64,000 bases of DNA from Bacteroidales bacterium (lineage in GTDB: Bacteria; Bacteroidota; Bacteroidia; Bacteroidales; UBA932): the NCBI GenBank assembly GCA_022647615.1, contig JALCKZ010000001.1:484178-548177 (forward strand). The letters are read 5' to 3'. The notes under the pieces were generated by a model, which was not told where the DNA came from, searched no databases, and saw only the letters and a list, made by a program, of their open reading frames with translations. The first letter of the stretch is position 1. Each line of letters starts with the position of its first letter. Made by a program: the position numbers and the translations under genes. Below, in pieces: positions 8,955 to 16,839 of this stretch.

Positions 8955-10733
8955 TTATCTGTCTTTTCTTACAATCGGCGCTGTCTTATTATCTCTCTTC
9001 CAGCCTCCAAAGAACTTCTCCTCTCCCTCTCCAAACTTCAAATCAAAGCCTGTAACTTTCTTTCCTTTCTCATTGAGATTGAACGTTATAGGGAATCCGT
9101 GCCCGTCGCTTCTGAACTCATAAGTTGTACCTGTCCGGTGGACAAGTTCATTCTTAAATTTCTTTGTCCCGATAGTTATATACAATTTTCCATCCTCTAA
9201 AGTTACAACTGCAGGACCAAAAGGAGCATCCTTAAAATAATGTCCTACAAAAAGATTCTTATCCATCTCAGGTTTATACTCCTTTGCAGCATCAGCCTCT
9301 TCTTTCTGCCTCTTAGCCCAGGACTCTTTGCTCTCTTTTAGCCACTCGTTATAATAATCTGTACTCCAGTCTTTTAAAACTGTATCTTTTCTTACCAAAT
9401 CTATCGCTCTTCTCATAACTGCATAACGCGGATAAGCATTTGCCTCACAATTTACAAGCATCACTCCGCATAGTTTATACTCAGGAACAAAGAAACAAAT
9501 TGCAGTCATGCCCCATGTTGTTCCGGTATGGAAATATAATCTGTAATGATTGTTCTGCTCAATAAACCAGCAGTGTCCGTAAAGGTTTGTATGAACAGAG
9601 TCCTGCCCTGTAATTGTCACACCCTTATGCAGATAGGCAACATCTTTGCGCGGCATTATAAAGCTTGTATCCTTCACTGACCCGTCGGGATTACGATTAA
9701 CAAGATAGCCGTTGTTGCAATGGAACTGTGCATATTTTATTAAATCATTTGCGGTTGAATTTACACCACCTGCGGGGCCAATTACTGTCAGCCAATAAAG
9801 AGCCTGCTCATTTGCATATAGCGGAAGTGCCACAACCTTACCTAGATAGGAGTAGTCATGCGGAGTTGCAACATTTTTTGAATTGCCAAAACCTGCAGCA
9901 TCCAAAGCTGAGTTTGTCATTCCAAGTTTGTTGAAAACTCTCTCCTGAACATTCTCTTCCCAGCTCTTGCCTGTAAGTTTCTCAATGATTTTTACTGCAA
10001 TCATAAAGGTTATGTTGTTATAGTCATACTCCGTTCTGAATGAGTAAGTTGGCTTAAGGTATTGCAGCATCTTATAGATGTCATCTCTGTTGTAACCAAG
10101 GTTAGGAAAATAAGTTCCCGCCTCGTTTGCAAGTCCTGTCTTGTGAGTCATCACATCTCTAATTTGCATGTTGCGTGTAACCCATGGGTCATCATACATA
10201 TTAAAATCAGGCAGAATATTTTTTACGCTATCTGTCCATTTAAGTTTTCCCTCACCGACAAGCTGCGCCATTACGGTTGCGGTAAATGATTTGGAGATAG
10301 AACCAACCTGGAAAAGGGTATTAGGATCTACTGGCGCACCTGGTTCATTTACAACGCCTTTAACATCTCCGCTTGCTACAAAATCATCACTGTATTTAGC
10401 TCCTTTATAGCCAACGCCGTCCGCAGGACGCTGTTCTTTTACGCCATAACCCTTGGAAAGAATAACCTTGTTGTCCAAAGAAATTGCAAGAGAAAATCCT
10501 GGAAGCTGCCATGTCTTCTGAACTTCCTGAGCATACTTATCAATTTGATCTGCAAGCTTTTGCTCGCACTTAGGACACATGCCTTTATGCGTGCCTTGCT
10601 GCACATTTGCCTTATTCTGCTCTTGGGCAAAAAGCCGATTTGAGCCAATAAGAAAAACGAAACCAGTAAGAATTACTGTCGCGACAGATAAAAAAAGTTG
10701 TTTGATTCCAATAGATGTAACTGAGTGTTTCAT
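8955..10733 (-). CDS. Exported S12/class C beta-lactamase-fold serine hydrolase with DUF3471-like tail
   Basis: A 592-residue serine hydrolase with an N-terminal signal or anchor (about residues 12-36). The catalytic signatures of the S12 family are present: SISK (Ser145, Lys148), YDYNN as the Y-x-N motif and HTGTTWG as the KTG equivalent. The last ~100 residues (from FVGHYFKDAPFGP) resemble DUF3471, often fused to such enzymes. A CPKC pair follows the signal peptide and could be structural. Members act as D-aminopeptidases, esterases or amidases, and true beta-lactamase activity is not implied. It heads the minus-strand directon, with a good -7 box at 10787-10794. A perfect palindrome CTGTCGCGACAG lies in its 5' coding region at 10676-10687. 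Confidence 0.88.
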   Translation of the reverse strand: MKHSVTSIGIKQLFLSVATVILTGFVFLIGSNRLFAQEQNKANVQQGTHKGMCPKCEQKLADQIDKYAQEVQKTWQLPGFSLAISLDNKVILSKGYGVKEQRPADGVGYKGAKYSDDFVASGDVKGVVNEPGAPVDPNTLFQVGSISKSFTATVMAQLVGEGKLKWTDSVKNILPDFNMYDDPWVTRNMQIRDVMTHKTGLANEAGTYFPNLGYNRDDIYKMLQYLKPTYSFRTEYDYNNITFMIAVKIIEKLTGKSWEENVQERVFNKLGMTNSALDAAGFGNSKNVATPHDYSYLGKVVALPLYANEQALYWLTVIGPAGGVNSTANDLIKYAQFHCNNGYLVNRNPDGSVKDTSFIMPRKDVAYLHKGVTITGQDSVHTNLYGHCWFIEQNNHYRLYFHTGTTWGMTAICFFVPEYKLCGVMLVNCEANAYPRYAVMRRAIDLVRKDTVLKDWSTDYYNEWLKESKESWAKRQKEEADAAKEYKPEMDKNLFVGHYFKDAPFGPAVVTLEDGKLYITIGTKKFKNELVHRTGTTYEFRSDGHGFPITFNLNEKGKKVTGFDLKFGEGEEKFFGGWKRDNKTAPIVRKDR

Positions 10734-10786
10734 AATGAAAGTGGATTAAATACACGCCCTGCGCCAATGCGACACGGACTTATTCA

Positions 10787-10794
10787 CAAATATA
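10787..10794 (-). promoter_or_regulatory. Bacteroidota -7 box (TATATTTG) for the hydrolase/SusCD directon
   Basis: TATATTTG on the minus strand matches the Bacteroidota -7 consensus TAnnTTTG and lies 53 bases upstream of the serine hydrolase ATG. It is in the 111-base divergent gap shared with radA. The -33 element is not clear. This is the only good box seen upstream of the directon. Confidence 0.55.
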
Positions 10795-10844
10795 ACCTAT
10801 TTGTTATTAAACTTTGAGCAAAAACTTATAAATTTACACTTGTT

Positions 10845-12215
10845 ATGGCAAAGATTAAGAAAGCATTTTTCTGCAATAATTGCGGATATGAGAGCGTTAA
10901 ATGGCTCGGACAGTGCCCGTCATGCGGACAGTGGAATACTATGGTTGAGGAAGTTGTGAGCAAGGGAGATGGCGCCACCTCTAAAACTGTCTCATTTAAT
11001 GCTGGTTCTGCAAAACCGCAGAGGCTTTCTGATGTGGATGCGGGCGGAAAAGAGAGTCGTATCTTGCTGGGCAGCAGTGAATTTGACAGGGTGCTAGGAG
11101 GCGGAATGGTGAAAGGTTCCATGGTGCTTCTTGCCGGAGAACCTGGCATTGGAAAGTCCACTTTGTCTTTGCAAATTCCTCTTATCTGCAATGATTTAAA
11201 AACTCTTTACGTTTCAGGTGAGGAGAGCGCAAGGCAAATAAAGCTGAGAGCGGAGAGGCTTGGAGGGACTCACGATAATTGTATTGTGCTTGCTGAGACT
11301 TCTTTGGAGAATATTATTGAACAGGCCAAAGTTGTTGCTCCTGAGCTGCTTATAGTGGATTCAATCCAAACTATTTATTCAGATATTGTAGAGTCTTCAG
11401 CAGGTAGCGTCTCCCAAATCAGAGAGTGCGCCGCTGCGCTTTTGCGTTTTGCAAAAGAGACTAACACCCCTGTAATTGTAATTGGACATATCACAAAAGA
11501 TGGCACAATTGCAGGTCCTAAAGTGCTGGAACATATTGTGGATGTGGTACTTCAGTTTGAAGGTGATACTAAGCACTCCTTTAGAATATTGCGCGGAATT
11601 AAAAACAGATTTGGCGCGTCTGAAGAACTTGCCGTTTATGAAATGACAGGGAGCGGACTTAAGGAAGTTCTTAATCCTTCCGATATGTTTATCCCAATGC
11701 ATGAGCAGAATTTGAGCGGCATAGCGGTTAGTGCAATGCTGGATGGCACTCGTCCTTTTTTAATTGAAGTTCAGGCTCTTGTAAGTACAGCTGCTTATGG
11801 AACTCCGCAGCGCTCCGCAACGGGTTTTGATGTCCGCAGAATGAACATGCTACTTGCCGTGCTGGAAAAAAGAGTAGGTTTTAAATTATCTCAAAAAGAC
11901 GTTTTCCTAAACATGGCCGGCGGCATCAGGGTTACAGACCCCGCCTGCGATCTGGCCACAGTAATCAGCATTCTCTCCTCCAACTTTGACGTCCCTGTAA
12001 ACCAACGCTTTGCATTCGCCGGAGAAGTCGGCCTCAGCGGAGAAATCCGCCCCGTCTCCCAAGTAGAACGCCGCATCGCCGAGGCAGAAAAACTTGGCTT
12101 TGAAAAGATTTTCATCTCCTCCTACAACCACAAAGAAGAGACCAAACATCCTCACATAGAGGTAATTCGCACCACCAACATCCCCCAGCTCGTCCGGATG
12201 ATTTTCCAGAGCTAA
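10845..12215 (+). CDS. radA: DNA repair protein RadA (Sms)
   Basis: A 456-residue RadA, the hexameric branch-migration ATPase that works with RecA in recombinational repair. The N-terminal four-cysteine zinc finger (CNNCGYES ... CPSCGQW, residues 9-28), Walker A GEPGIGKST near residue 99, the RadA-specific KNRFG motif near residue 256 and the Lon-like C-terminal domain (SGEIRPVSQVERRIAEAEKLG) are all intact. Length is typical. It is the first plus-strand gene, divergent from the hydrolase directon, and marks the left border of the accessory region. Confidence 0.98.
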   Translation: MAKIKKAFFCNNCGYESVKWLGQCPSCGQWNTMVEEVVSKGDGATSKTVSFNAGSAKPQRLSDVDAGGKESRILLGSSEFDRVLGGGMVKGSMVLLAGEPGIGKSTLSLQIPLICNDLKTLYVSGEESARQIKLRAERLGGTHDNCIVLAETSLENIIEQAKVVAPELLIVDSIQTIYSDIVESSAGSVSQIRECAAALLRFAKETNTPVIVIGHITKDGTIAGPKVLEHIVDVVLQFEGDTKHSFRILRGIKNRFGASEELAVYEMTGSGLKEVLNPSDMFIPMHEQNLSGIAVSAMLDGTRPFLIEVQALVSTAAYGTPQRSATGFDVRRMNMLLAVLEKRVGFKLSQKDVFLNMAGGIRVTDPACDLATVISILSSNFDVPVNQRFAFAGEVGLSGEIRPVSQVERRIAEAEKLGFEKIFISSYNHKEETKHPHIEVIRTTNIPQLVRMIFQS

Positions 12216-12264
12216 AAAAGGTTTCATAGGCTATAAAAAAGTTAATTTGCTTATTATGTGATAG

Positions 12265-12310
12265 TTGCAACGATGCGTTGTGCATAAAACGCCGCAACGC
12301 ATCGTTGTAA
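12265..12310 (+). repeat. 16-bp inverted repeat just after radA
   Basis: Arms at 12265-12280 and 12295-12310 (TTGCAACGATGCGTTG and its complement with one mismatch) enclose a 14-base spacer. The hairpin begins 49 bases after the radA stop. No T-run follows, so it is not a classical intrinsic terminator. It may protect the 3' end of the mRNA or be a REP-like relic. Confidence 0.6.
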
Positions 12311-12389
12311 TATGCAGATAATGTGGCAATTGACTTTTTTAAAGGCGATGAAAAGATTCATAAGGCAAAAAATAGCGCAGCTTTTTTTT

Positions 12390-12505
12390 GCCCGCGACCG
12401 TAGGGAGCGTGCAACTCCGCGGCGGCAGCCGCGTAAACCACTGATTACCAGCGCGCCTTGTGCGCTGGTAACTCGCATGCAAAGCGCAGCGGAGCATGCG
12501 TAAAT
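12390..12505 (+). repeat. Structured dispersed repeat, copy A
   Basis: A copy of the multi-hairpin repeat family described under findings. It lacks the GGCC head and begins at the invariant CGCGACCGTAGGGAGCGTG. Hairpins in order: GGAG/CTCC (loop cgtgcaa), CGCGGC/GCCGCG, TACCAGCGC/GCGCTGGTA (12446-12454 with 12462-12470, loop gccttgt) and CGCATGC/GCATGCG (12474-12480 with 12494-12500). Its orientation is plus, opposite to copies D and F at the other end of the accessory region. Confidence 0.8.
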
Positions 12506-12524
12506 ACCAGTAACTTAAGAAAGA

Positions 12525-12555
12525 TTGAACCGTCAAGCATTCCTTGACAGTTCAA
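12525..12555. repeat. Symmetrical hairpin upstream of the left small RNA gene
   Basis: TTGAAC, a single C, GTCAAG, loop cattc, CTTGAC, a single A, GTTCAA form a 12-bp stem with one central mismatch. It lies 15 bases before the 18-base element of the small RNA promoter. It is not followed by a T-run on the plus strand. It could be a protein-binding palindrome or an RNA hairpin. Confidence 0.5.
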
Positions 12556-12570
12556 AATAAAGTGCGCCTT

Positions 12571-12588
12571 AACAAGCCTTGCCAAAAA
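12571..12588 (+). promoter_or_regulatory. 18-base upstream element of the left small RNA promoter
   Basis: AACAAGCCTTGCCAAAAA occurs here and, identical, on the minus strand at 27505-27522. It ends 24 bases before a TACCTTTG -7 box. The other copy ends 23 bases before a TATCTTTG box. Identity and matched spacing suggest a shared activator site or UP-type element. Inference only. Confidence 0.5.
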
Positions 12589-12612
12589 GTTCATTAGTTG
12601 ATTTAATATTGC

Positions 12613-12620
12613 TACCTTTG
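12613..12620 (+). promoter_or_regulatory. -7 box (TACCTTTG) of the left small RNA
   Basis: Exact match to TAnnTTTG, with a TTG 12 bases upstream (12598-12600). No open reading frame of note follows before the terminator at 12644-12702, so it appears to drive a short non-coding transcript. Confidence 0.55.
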
Positions 12621-12625
12621 CATTA

Positions 12626-12702
12626 CGTCGAACATAAATTTGACCGAGTTGTTTTTTAACGTCAGCGGGGTCACTGCTGTTTGAAAAGCAACTCGGTTTT
12701 TT
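12626..12702 (+). ncRNA. Candidate small RNA ending in an intrinsic terminator
   Basis: A transcript of about 75 bases is predicted from the -7 box at 12613-12620 to a T-run at 12697-12702. The terminator stem is CCGAGTTG (12644-12651) with CAACTCGG (12689-12696). Inside the 37-base loop a CAGC/GCTG pair can form a second hairpin. No start codon with an RBS or conserved protein is present. The RNA family is not recognised. Expression is inferred only from promoter plus terminator. Confidence 0.5.
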
Positions 12703-12843
12703 ATCTCACGACAGTGTGGCCATTACCATGTTATTGATTATCTGTTATTTGCATTACCATGGGTCCGTTTTTCAGCACCCCAGCCGCTACAACAACCTGT
12801 TTGTTAGATATTTACGTTTATACAACCTGCAAGCATGGATGTT

Positions 12844-12951
12844 AATCTATTTGCCGAAGGCCGCGACCGTAGGGAGCGTGCAGCTCCGCGCGGCAGCGCG
12901 TCAAACCACAAGGCGGGGCGGTGCGATTGTGCCGCACCGCTTGTTTTGTTT
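12844..12951 (+). repeat. Structured dispersed repeat, copy B, ending in a terminator-like hairpin
   Basis: Nearly identical to copy C over about 65 bases, starting with AATCTATT and the GCCGAAGGCC head. Hairpins: GGAGC/GCTCC, CGCG/CGCG (loop cggcag) and GCGGTGCG/CGCACCGC (12918-12925 with 12933-12940), followed by TTGTTTTGTTT. The T-rich tail suggests it can terminate plus-strand transcription. It lies just upstream of the promoter of the next gene. Confidence 0.8.
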
Positions 12952-12982
12952 ATGAACTACTGACATTGTCAGCAAGAAGAGG

Positions 12983-12990
12983 TATCTTTG
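12983..12990 (+). promoter_or_regulatory. -7 box (TATCTTTG) for the following hypothetical gene
   Basis: Exact TAnnTTTG match, 19 bases before the ATG at 13010, with an ATTG 14 bases upstream as a possible -33 element. Confidence 0.55.
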
Positions 12991-13009
12991 CTTAAAATAA
13001 TAATAATCA

Positions 13010-14140
13010 ATGCGATTTTTTAGTCACCTATTTGGAAGGAAAAAAAAGACTGCGGCAATTAACCCCACCACTAGTCTACTTGACTCGTTATCAGATAATT
13101 CTTATCTGTTTTATATAAGCAAAGATTTGCCATATTATCCTCTTACAAAGGATATTATATATGTAGAAAAAGAGCACAGCAATTTAATATCCCAGAGCAT
13201 ATCAGATATGCATAAAGAGATAGAAGAAAAATATGAGAATGCAGGGTTTCATTTCATTTATCTTCCACAAATAATTAAGGATTATTCAAAAGAGGAATAC
13301 TTCAAATACTATAACCCGCAATTAAAATCTGATTCAATCCCAGATAATGCTGCCGGATTTACTGAGAAAGATTTGTTATCATACGTGTCGTCAAAAACTG
13401 CTGTCATAACACACGGACTAATTAGATACACCGGAGAAATTAAAGAAGAAAATAACTCTTATATTTTTGAATATCAAGAGTTAGATGAGATTAATTCAAA
13501 CAACAAAGCCATTATAGATCAGCTATATGCATTCCTTTATTTAGCAAAAGCCAGAACACGGGATGAAGTCGTAAGATTTCAAATAATTTCAAATGATAAT
13601 GATGAACCAAGCAAGGCTGACAAAGAGTTCTCTTATGAAGCAAGAAAAATTATCAAGGAAATAGAAGAACGCATAAATAAATTGCAGGCAATGGGAATTA
13701 AAGAGATGGTAGTTAAATCTCTCTTTAATAAGACCCCGCAAAAGTTAAGCAGATTGGTTGTTACAAGCGACTATAATATTATTTTGACAGACTATAATGA
13801 TATGGAAATTAAGTTGCAGCCAATCCAAAAAGCTGTTTACATTCTTTTCTTAAAACATCCGGAAGGTATCATTTTCAAGGATTTACCTAACTATAAAGAT
13901 GAATTGGGCAATATTTATAGAAACATTTCTAACAGGGAACACGCAGAGCCAATTTTGCAAAGTCTTGACAATGCAGTTGACCCCACCAAAAATACCATAA
14001 ATGAAATTTGCTCTAAGATTAGAAGCTCTTTCTTAAATGCGTTTGATCATTCTTTGTCCTCCAATTATTATATAACGGGAGAACGCTCTACACCAAAATT
14101 AATAAGGCTAGATAGAAAATTGGTTACGTTACAATTTTGA
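13010..14140 (+). CDS. Hypothetical cytoplasmic protein with possible C-terminal winged-helix domain
   Basis: 376 residues, no signal peptide or membrane helix, not assigned to a named family. The N-terminus is basic (GRKKKTAA). Residues ~190-235 are strongly helical and charged (ARKIIKEIEERINKLQAMGIKEM). The C-terminal ~120 residues (from KLQPIQKAVYILFLKHPEG through IYRNISNREHAEPI to TPKLIRLDRKLVTLQF) look like a compact winged-helix-type module that I associate with uncharacterised Bacteroidota regulators. It has its own promoter and stands alone between repeat copies B and C, so it behaves as a free-standing accessory gene. A regulatory or DNA-binding role is a guess. Confidence 0.7.
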   Translation: MRFFSHLFGRKKKTAAINPTTSLLDSLSDNSYLFYISKDLPYYPLTKDIIYVEKEHSNLISQSISDMHKEIEEKYENAGFHFIYLPQIIKDYSKEEYFKYYNPQLKSDSIPDNAAGFTEKDLLSYVSSKTAVITHGLIRYTGEIKEENNSYIFEYQELDEINSNNKAIIDQLYAFLYLAKARTRDEVVRFQIISNDNDEPSKADKEFSYEARKIIKEIEERINKLQAMGIKEMVVKSLFNKTPQKLSRLVVTSDYNIILTDYNDMEIKLQPIQKAVYILFLKHPEGIIFKDLPNYKDELGNIYRNISNREHAEPILQSLDNAVDPTKNTINEICSKIRSSFLNAFDHSLSSNYYITGERSTPKLIRLDRKLVTLQF

Positions 14141-14179
14141 CAAGACTTGTTAAACTTTTATAATAGTTTATCATTAGCC

Positions 14180-14187
14180 TAATTTTG
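14180..14187 (+). promoter_or_regulatory. -7 box (TAATTTTG) for the beta-barrel gene
   Basis: Exact TAnnTTTG match, 22 bases upstream of the ATG at 14210. Confidence 0.5.
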
Positions 14188-14209
14188 AAACAACTTAAAA
14201 TTTAGGGTT

Positions 14210-14833
14210 ATGAAAAAATTATTATTCATTTTAACGTTCACTTTTTTATCAGTCTTTGTTTTTGCTCAGAATCAGGAGTTTGCTGCAAAGAGTCATTACT
14301 TTAAAGTTGTCGCAGGTGTTAATTTAAGTAATTACTACGGTAAGGGTTCCGCAGGATTTGATAATAAGTTTGGTTATCGTGCTGGCATTTTCTGTAATGC
14401 TTTGACAAAAAAAAGAATCGTAGGTATTCAGTGTGGCCTTATTGTTACCGATAAAGGAGCCAAATCTGATTTGAGCAGTGCTGGCTACGGGACATTGACC
14501 ATAGATGAGATTTACCTAGAAGTACCAGCAGAAGTAACTTTTAATATCCCCTTATCAAAAGGCAGCGGCAATAATTTTCTTATTGGGGTTGGTTGTTATG
14601 TCAGTTATGGTATAGCAGGTAAGAGTAAAATTAATTCAGGTAGCTCTGATACCTTTGGAGGTAGTGTTGGTATTGAGAAATGGGATTCCGGAATTGCTGG
14701 GGAAGTTGGCTTGGACTTAGGTCATTTTTCCGTTGGAGTTAATTGTGACTTAGGGCTTTGTCATATCAAAACTACTAGCGGGGACTGGCCATATAATATC
14801 AGTTACAGTTTGAATGTGGGCTATCGTTTCTAA
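14210..14833 (+). CDS. Small outer-membrane beta-barrel protein (PorT-like)
   Basis: 207 residues with a clean signal peptide (1-20, ending VFVFAQ). The rest alternates in short amphipathic beta strands, such as YFKVVAGVNLSNYYG, FGYRAGIFCNAL and IVGIQCGLIVTDKGAK, and ends in SYSLNVGYRF, the terminal aromatic strand expected of an outer-membrane barrel. Spacing fits the 8-stranded PorT/OmpW-like proteins widespread in Bacteroidota. Function is unknown. It is monocistronic, with its own -7 box and a strong hairpin terminator at 14928-14954. Confidence 0.8.
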   Translation: MKKLLFILTFTFLSVFVFAQNQEFAAKSHYFKVVAGVNLSNYYGKGSAGFDNKFGYRAGIFCNALTKKRIVGIQCGLIVTDKGAKSDLSSAGYGTLTIDEIYLEVPAEVTFNIPLSKGSGNNFLIGVGCYVSYGIAGKSKINSGSSDTFGGSVGIEKWDSGIAGEVGLDLGHFSVGVNCDLGLCHIKTTSGDWPYNISYSLNVGYRF

Positions 14834-14857
14834 TAGTGTTTCATAACCGGATAGTAG

Positions 14858-14926
14858 AATCTATTGGCCGAAGGCCGCGACCGTAGGGAGCGTGCAGCTC
14901 CGCGCGGCAGCGCGTCAAACCACAAA
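14858..14926 (+). repeat. Structured dispersed repeat, copy C
   Basis: Shares about 65 bases with copy B (GGCCGAAGGCC head, CGCGACCGTAGGGAGCGTG core, GGAGC/GCTCC and CGCG/CGCG hairpins). It leads directly into the terminator hairpin at 14927-14955. It sits between convergent genes. Confidence 0.8.
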
Positions 14927-14955
14927 AAAAGGCGCCGCTTTGTGGCGCCTTTTAT
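14927..14955. terminator. Bidirectional intrinsic terminator attached to repeat copy C
   Basis: AAAGGCGCC and GGCGCCTTTT form a perfect stem with loop gctttgt, flanked by A-runs on one side and T-runs on the other. It can serve the beta-barrel gene on the plus strand and the 173-residue gene on the minus strand. Confidence 0.8.
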
Positions 14956-14990
14956 GCAGACTTCGCAGAAGGCTGCAAGATTATTTAGTT

Positions 14991-15512
14991 TTACTTTCTA
15001 GCTGGCGCATGTGTCTTGCTATCAATGAATCTTCCAAGTTTTACCGCAAGGCTTCTTATTCCGTCTCCCATTAAATTCACAACGGTTCCAACACGCCCGC
15101 CATCACCATATAAAGCTGTTATATACAGCGTATTATCAGAATCCACAGGCTTAAAATATATATCAGCATTAGTGTTACCTCCCCTTGTAAGTCTTGTAAC
15201 GCTTATAATTACGCGATATTTTGCAGGTTTGATGTTGCTTGCTCTTAAGTGACATCCTCTTTCCTCAAGTTTTTCATTAAGACATTTAATACACTCATCT
15301 GTAAGTTCTTTCAATGATTGTCCGCTTTCCCATTCCTGGATTTCTTCATCAGTTTTGAATGCAAGATTATTACTTACCAAAGAGTAGTCAAGCTCTACTT
15401 TAAAATATTTTTCATCCGTCAAGAAGTCCATATTGCGACCCTGATATGATTGCGCCATGGATGTAGTCAGCAGCGCACATAAGCAAAAAGAAAGAAGTAT
15501 GATTTTTTTCAT
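14991..15512 (-). CDS. Hypothetical secreted protein
   Basis: 173 residues with a signal peptide (1-20, LLTTSMAQ). The mature part has an alternating alpha/beta pattern (ECIKCLNEKLEERGCHLR, then KYRVIISVTRLTRGG) and a glycine-rich stretch (YGDGGRVGTVVNLMGDG). The arrangement recalls small periplasmic proteins of the DUF4410 type, but the match is weak and I do not assign a function. It is convergent with the beta-barrel gene and shares its terminator. The 71-base gap to the next gene upstream on the same strand allows co-transcription. Confidence 0.7.
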   Translation of the reverse strand: MKKIILLSFCLCALLTTSMAQSYQGRNMDFLTDEKYFKVELDYSLVSNNLAFKTDEEIQEWESGQSLKELTDECIKCLNEKLEERGCHLRASNIKPAKYRVIISVTRLTRGGNTNADIYFKPVDSDNTLYITALYGDGGRVGTVVNLMGDGIRSLAVKLGRFIDSKTHAPARK

Positions 15513-15583
15513 TATATATTATTTAGATTTCTCAAAGTTAAACTATTTTGAATCTATGTGTTCATTATGCAAGCATAATCAAA

Positions 15584-15967
15584 TTATTCCTTTAACTTAA
15601 TACCCTCCTTAATTTGCTCATCATTAGTTATTTCCTTTGATAAAACAAAGTGATAAACTGAATTTCCGGGAGTTGTTCCAACTACAAATGCTTGTACAAA
15701 CTCCCATCCATATTTCCCAAAATAATTCATTGCATCCATCATGGAGTTGAATTTCATCTTTTCATTGTTCTCATCAACAAGAGTATGCGCATTAAAATAT
15801 GTTCCTAATGTTGAGCTTTGTCCCATATCTACTTCAAGTCTAGATATTTTTGTTCCAGTTAAATTACTTGTCCCAACAATCTCACAATAAACCTTGTGTG
15901 GAGTTTGAGCGATTGATAAACTGACTGTTAATAAAGAAATTGCGAGTAATAAAATTAATTTTTTCAT
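15584..15967 (-). CDS. Hypothetical small secreted protein
   Basis: 127 residues, signal peptide 1-20 (LLTVSLSIAQ). The mature sequence contains KVYCEIVGTSNLTGTKISRL and FGKYGWEFVQAFVVG; proteins with a GWE(F/L)V motif of this kind occur in many Bacteroidota as short exported proteins of unknown role. It starts at 15967 and is followed on the same strand by the 173-residue secreted protein. Confidence 0.7.
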   Translation of the reverse strand: MKKLILLLAISLLTVSLSIAQTPHKVYCEIVGTSNLTGTKISRLEVDMGQSSTLGTYFNAHTLVDENNEKMKFNSMMDAMNYFGKYGWEFVQAFVVGTTPGNSVYHFVLSKEITNDEQIKEGIKLKE

Positions 15968-16074
15968 GGTTTTATTGATTTAATTATGCAAAGTTATTTT
16001 TGCCTCACGACAGTTTATGTCACAAAAAATTTTTTAACCGTATTTCTTGACACAAATTGTCACTTCCTCGCTTT

Positions 16075-16082
16075 ACCTTTGC
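16075..16082 (+). promoter_or_regulatory. -7 box (TACCTTTG) very close to the start codon at 16089
   Basis: Exact TAnnTTTG match ending 6 bases before the ATG, with TTG at 16057-16059. It would lie inside the coding region if the upstream in-frame ATG at 16047 were used, which is why the start at 16089 is preferred. The mRNA would be leaderless or nearly so. Confidence 0.55.
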
Positions 16083-16088
16083 GCCATT

Positions 16089-16760
16089 ATGAAACATTAT
16101 TATTCTCTAAAATCTGCTATTGCCGCCTGCAGAGTGTATCAGTATAGCCAAAAAGAACCTGATAACTTAGACCAATATCATTTAATGTTATGGTCATGGG
16201 AGAAGAAATGTGTGCACTATTTTAGAGATGGGCGTGGCAGAGCGCTTGCAAAAGAAATTGAGGATAAAATGCATGTGGATTACTCCATATTCCAAAATCC
16301 TGTGGAATGGGTGATGTATGATTTTGTTTCCGCTATGTCTAATCTTTATAGACCGTCTGACGGTTCTAAAATAATGGATGTTTATGGGCCTCCTCCTGAT
16401 AATGTTCATGACCGTCCGCTGGAGTTTTCAAAGTTTCCATGTGTCCCTGATGAGCCGCCTAGCAAGTTTATTCCGGAAGATATATTTCCAAGGTTAGATT
16501 ATCGTAAAATTTTGTGTGACAGAGAGGTAAAGGAGTTGCAGAAGAAAGGATACCTGACGTATGTGAATGCATATGTTGCAAGAGATGTGACGTGTTATAA
16601 GATTTATAAGTTTACCAAAGCTCAAGTAAAAAAGTTTAGGGATGAGTTATTTAAAGCTACAGGAATTTATGAAATCGCGTATAAGTATGACGATAGAAGT
16701 ATAGTTGGAATTATGGCGTTTAATACTGCTAAGGATTATGCGGATTTGTTGACGATGTGA
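16089..16760 (+). CDS. Hypothetical protein, relative of the 125-residue protein at 17504
   Basis: 223 residues from the preferred ATG. No signal peptide. The N-terminal segment AIAACRVYQYSQ ... LMLWSWEKKCVHYF parallels LIALCRYYKGES ... ALLWDYECKWVEFH of the minus-strand gene at 17504-17881, with similar spacing to a later YRPSD/YMHWSDY stretch. The two look like diverged members of one family. The C-terminal half (from LCDREVKELQKKGYLTYVN) is extra. No enzyme motif is recognised. It starts from a promoter almost at its ATG. Confidence 0.65.
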   Translation: MKHYYSLKSAIAACRVYQYSQKEPDNLDQYHLMLWSWEKKCVHYFRDGRGRALAKEIEDKMHVDYSIFQNPVEWVMYDFVSAMSNLYRPSDGSKIMDVYGPPPDNVHDRPLEFSKFPCVPDEPPSKFIPEDIFPRLDYRKILCDREVKELQKKGYLTYVNAYVARDVTCYKIYKFTKAQVKKFRDELFKATGIYEIAYKYDDRSIVGIMAFNTAKDYADLLTM

Positions 16761-16839
16761 GAGACAGAAAAGACGGTGATGGGTATATAATTTTATTTTT
16801 ATATCACGACAGGTTTTCTCTAAATTGGGAAAAGGAGGG

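Noticed and set aside
8955..10733. Beta-lactamase resistance gene
   Set aside because: The motifs fit the wide S12 hydrolase family, and the fused DUF3471-like tail and the gene context point to a peptidase or esterase.
12312..12536. Short frames on both strands across repeat A
   Set aside because: They arise from GC-rich hairpin DNA; arginine-rich translations match no protein.
12716..12955. 79-codon frame after the left small RNA
   Set aside because: It translates repeat copy B and has no start signals.
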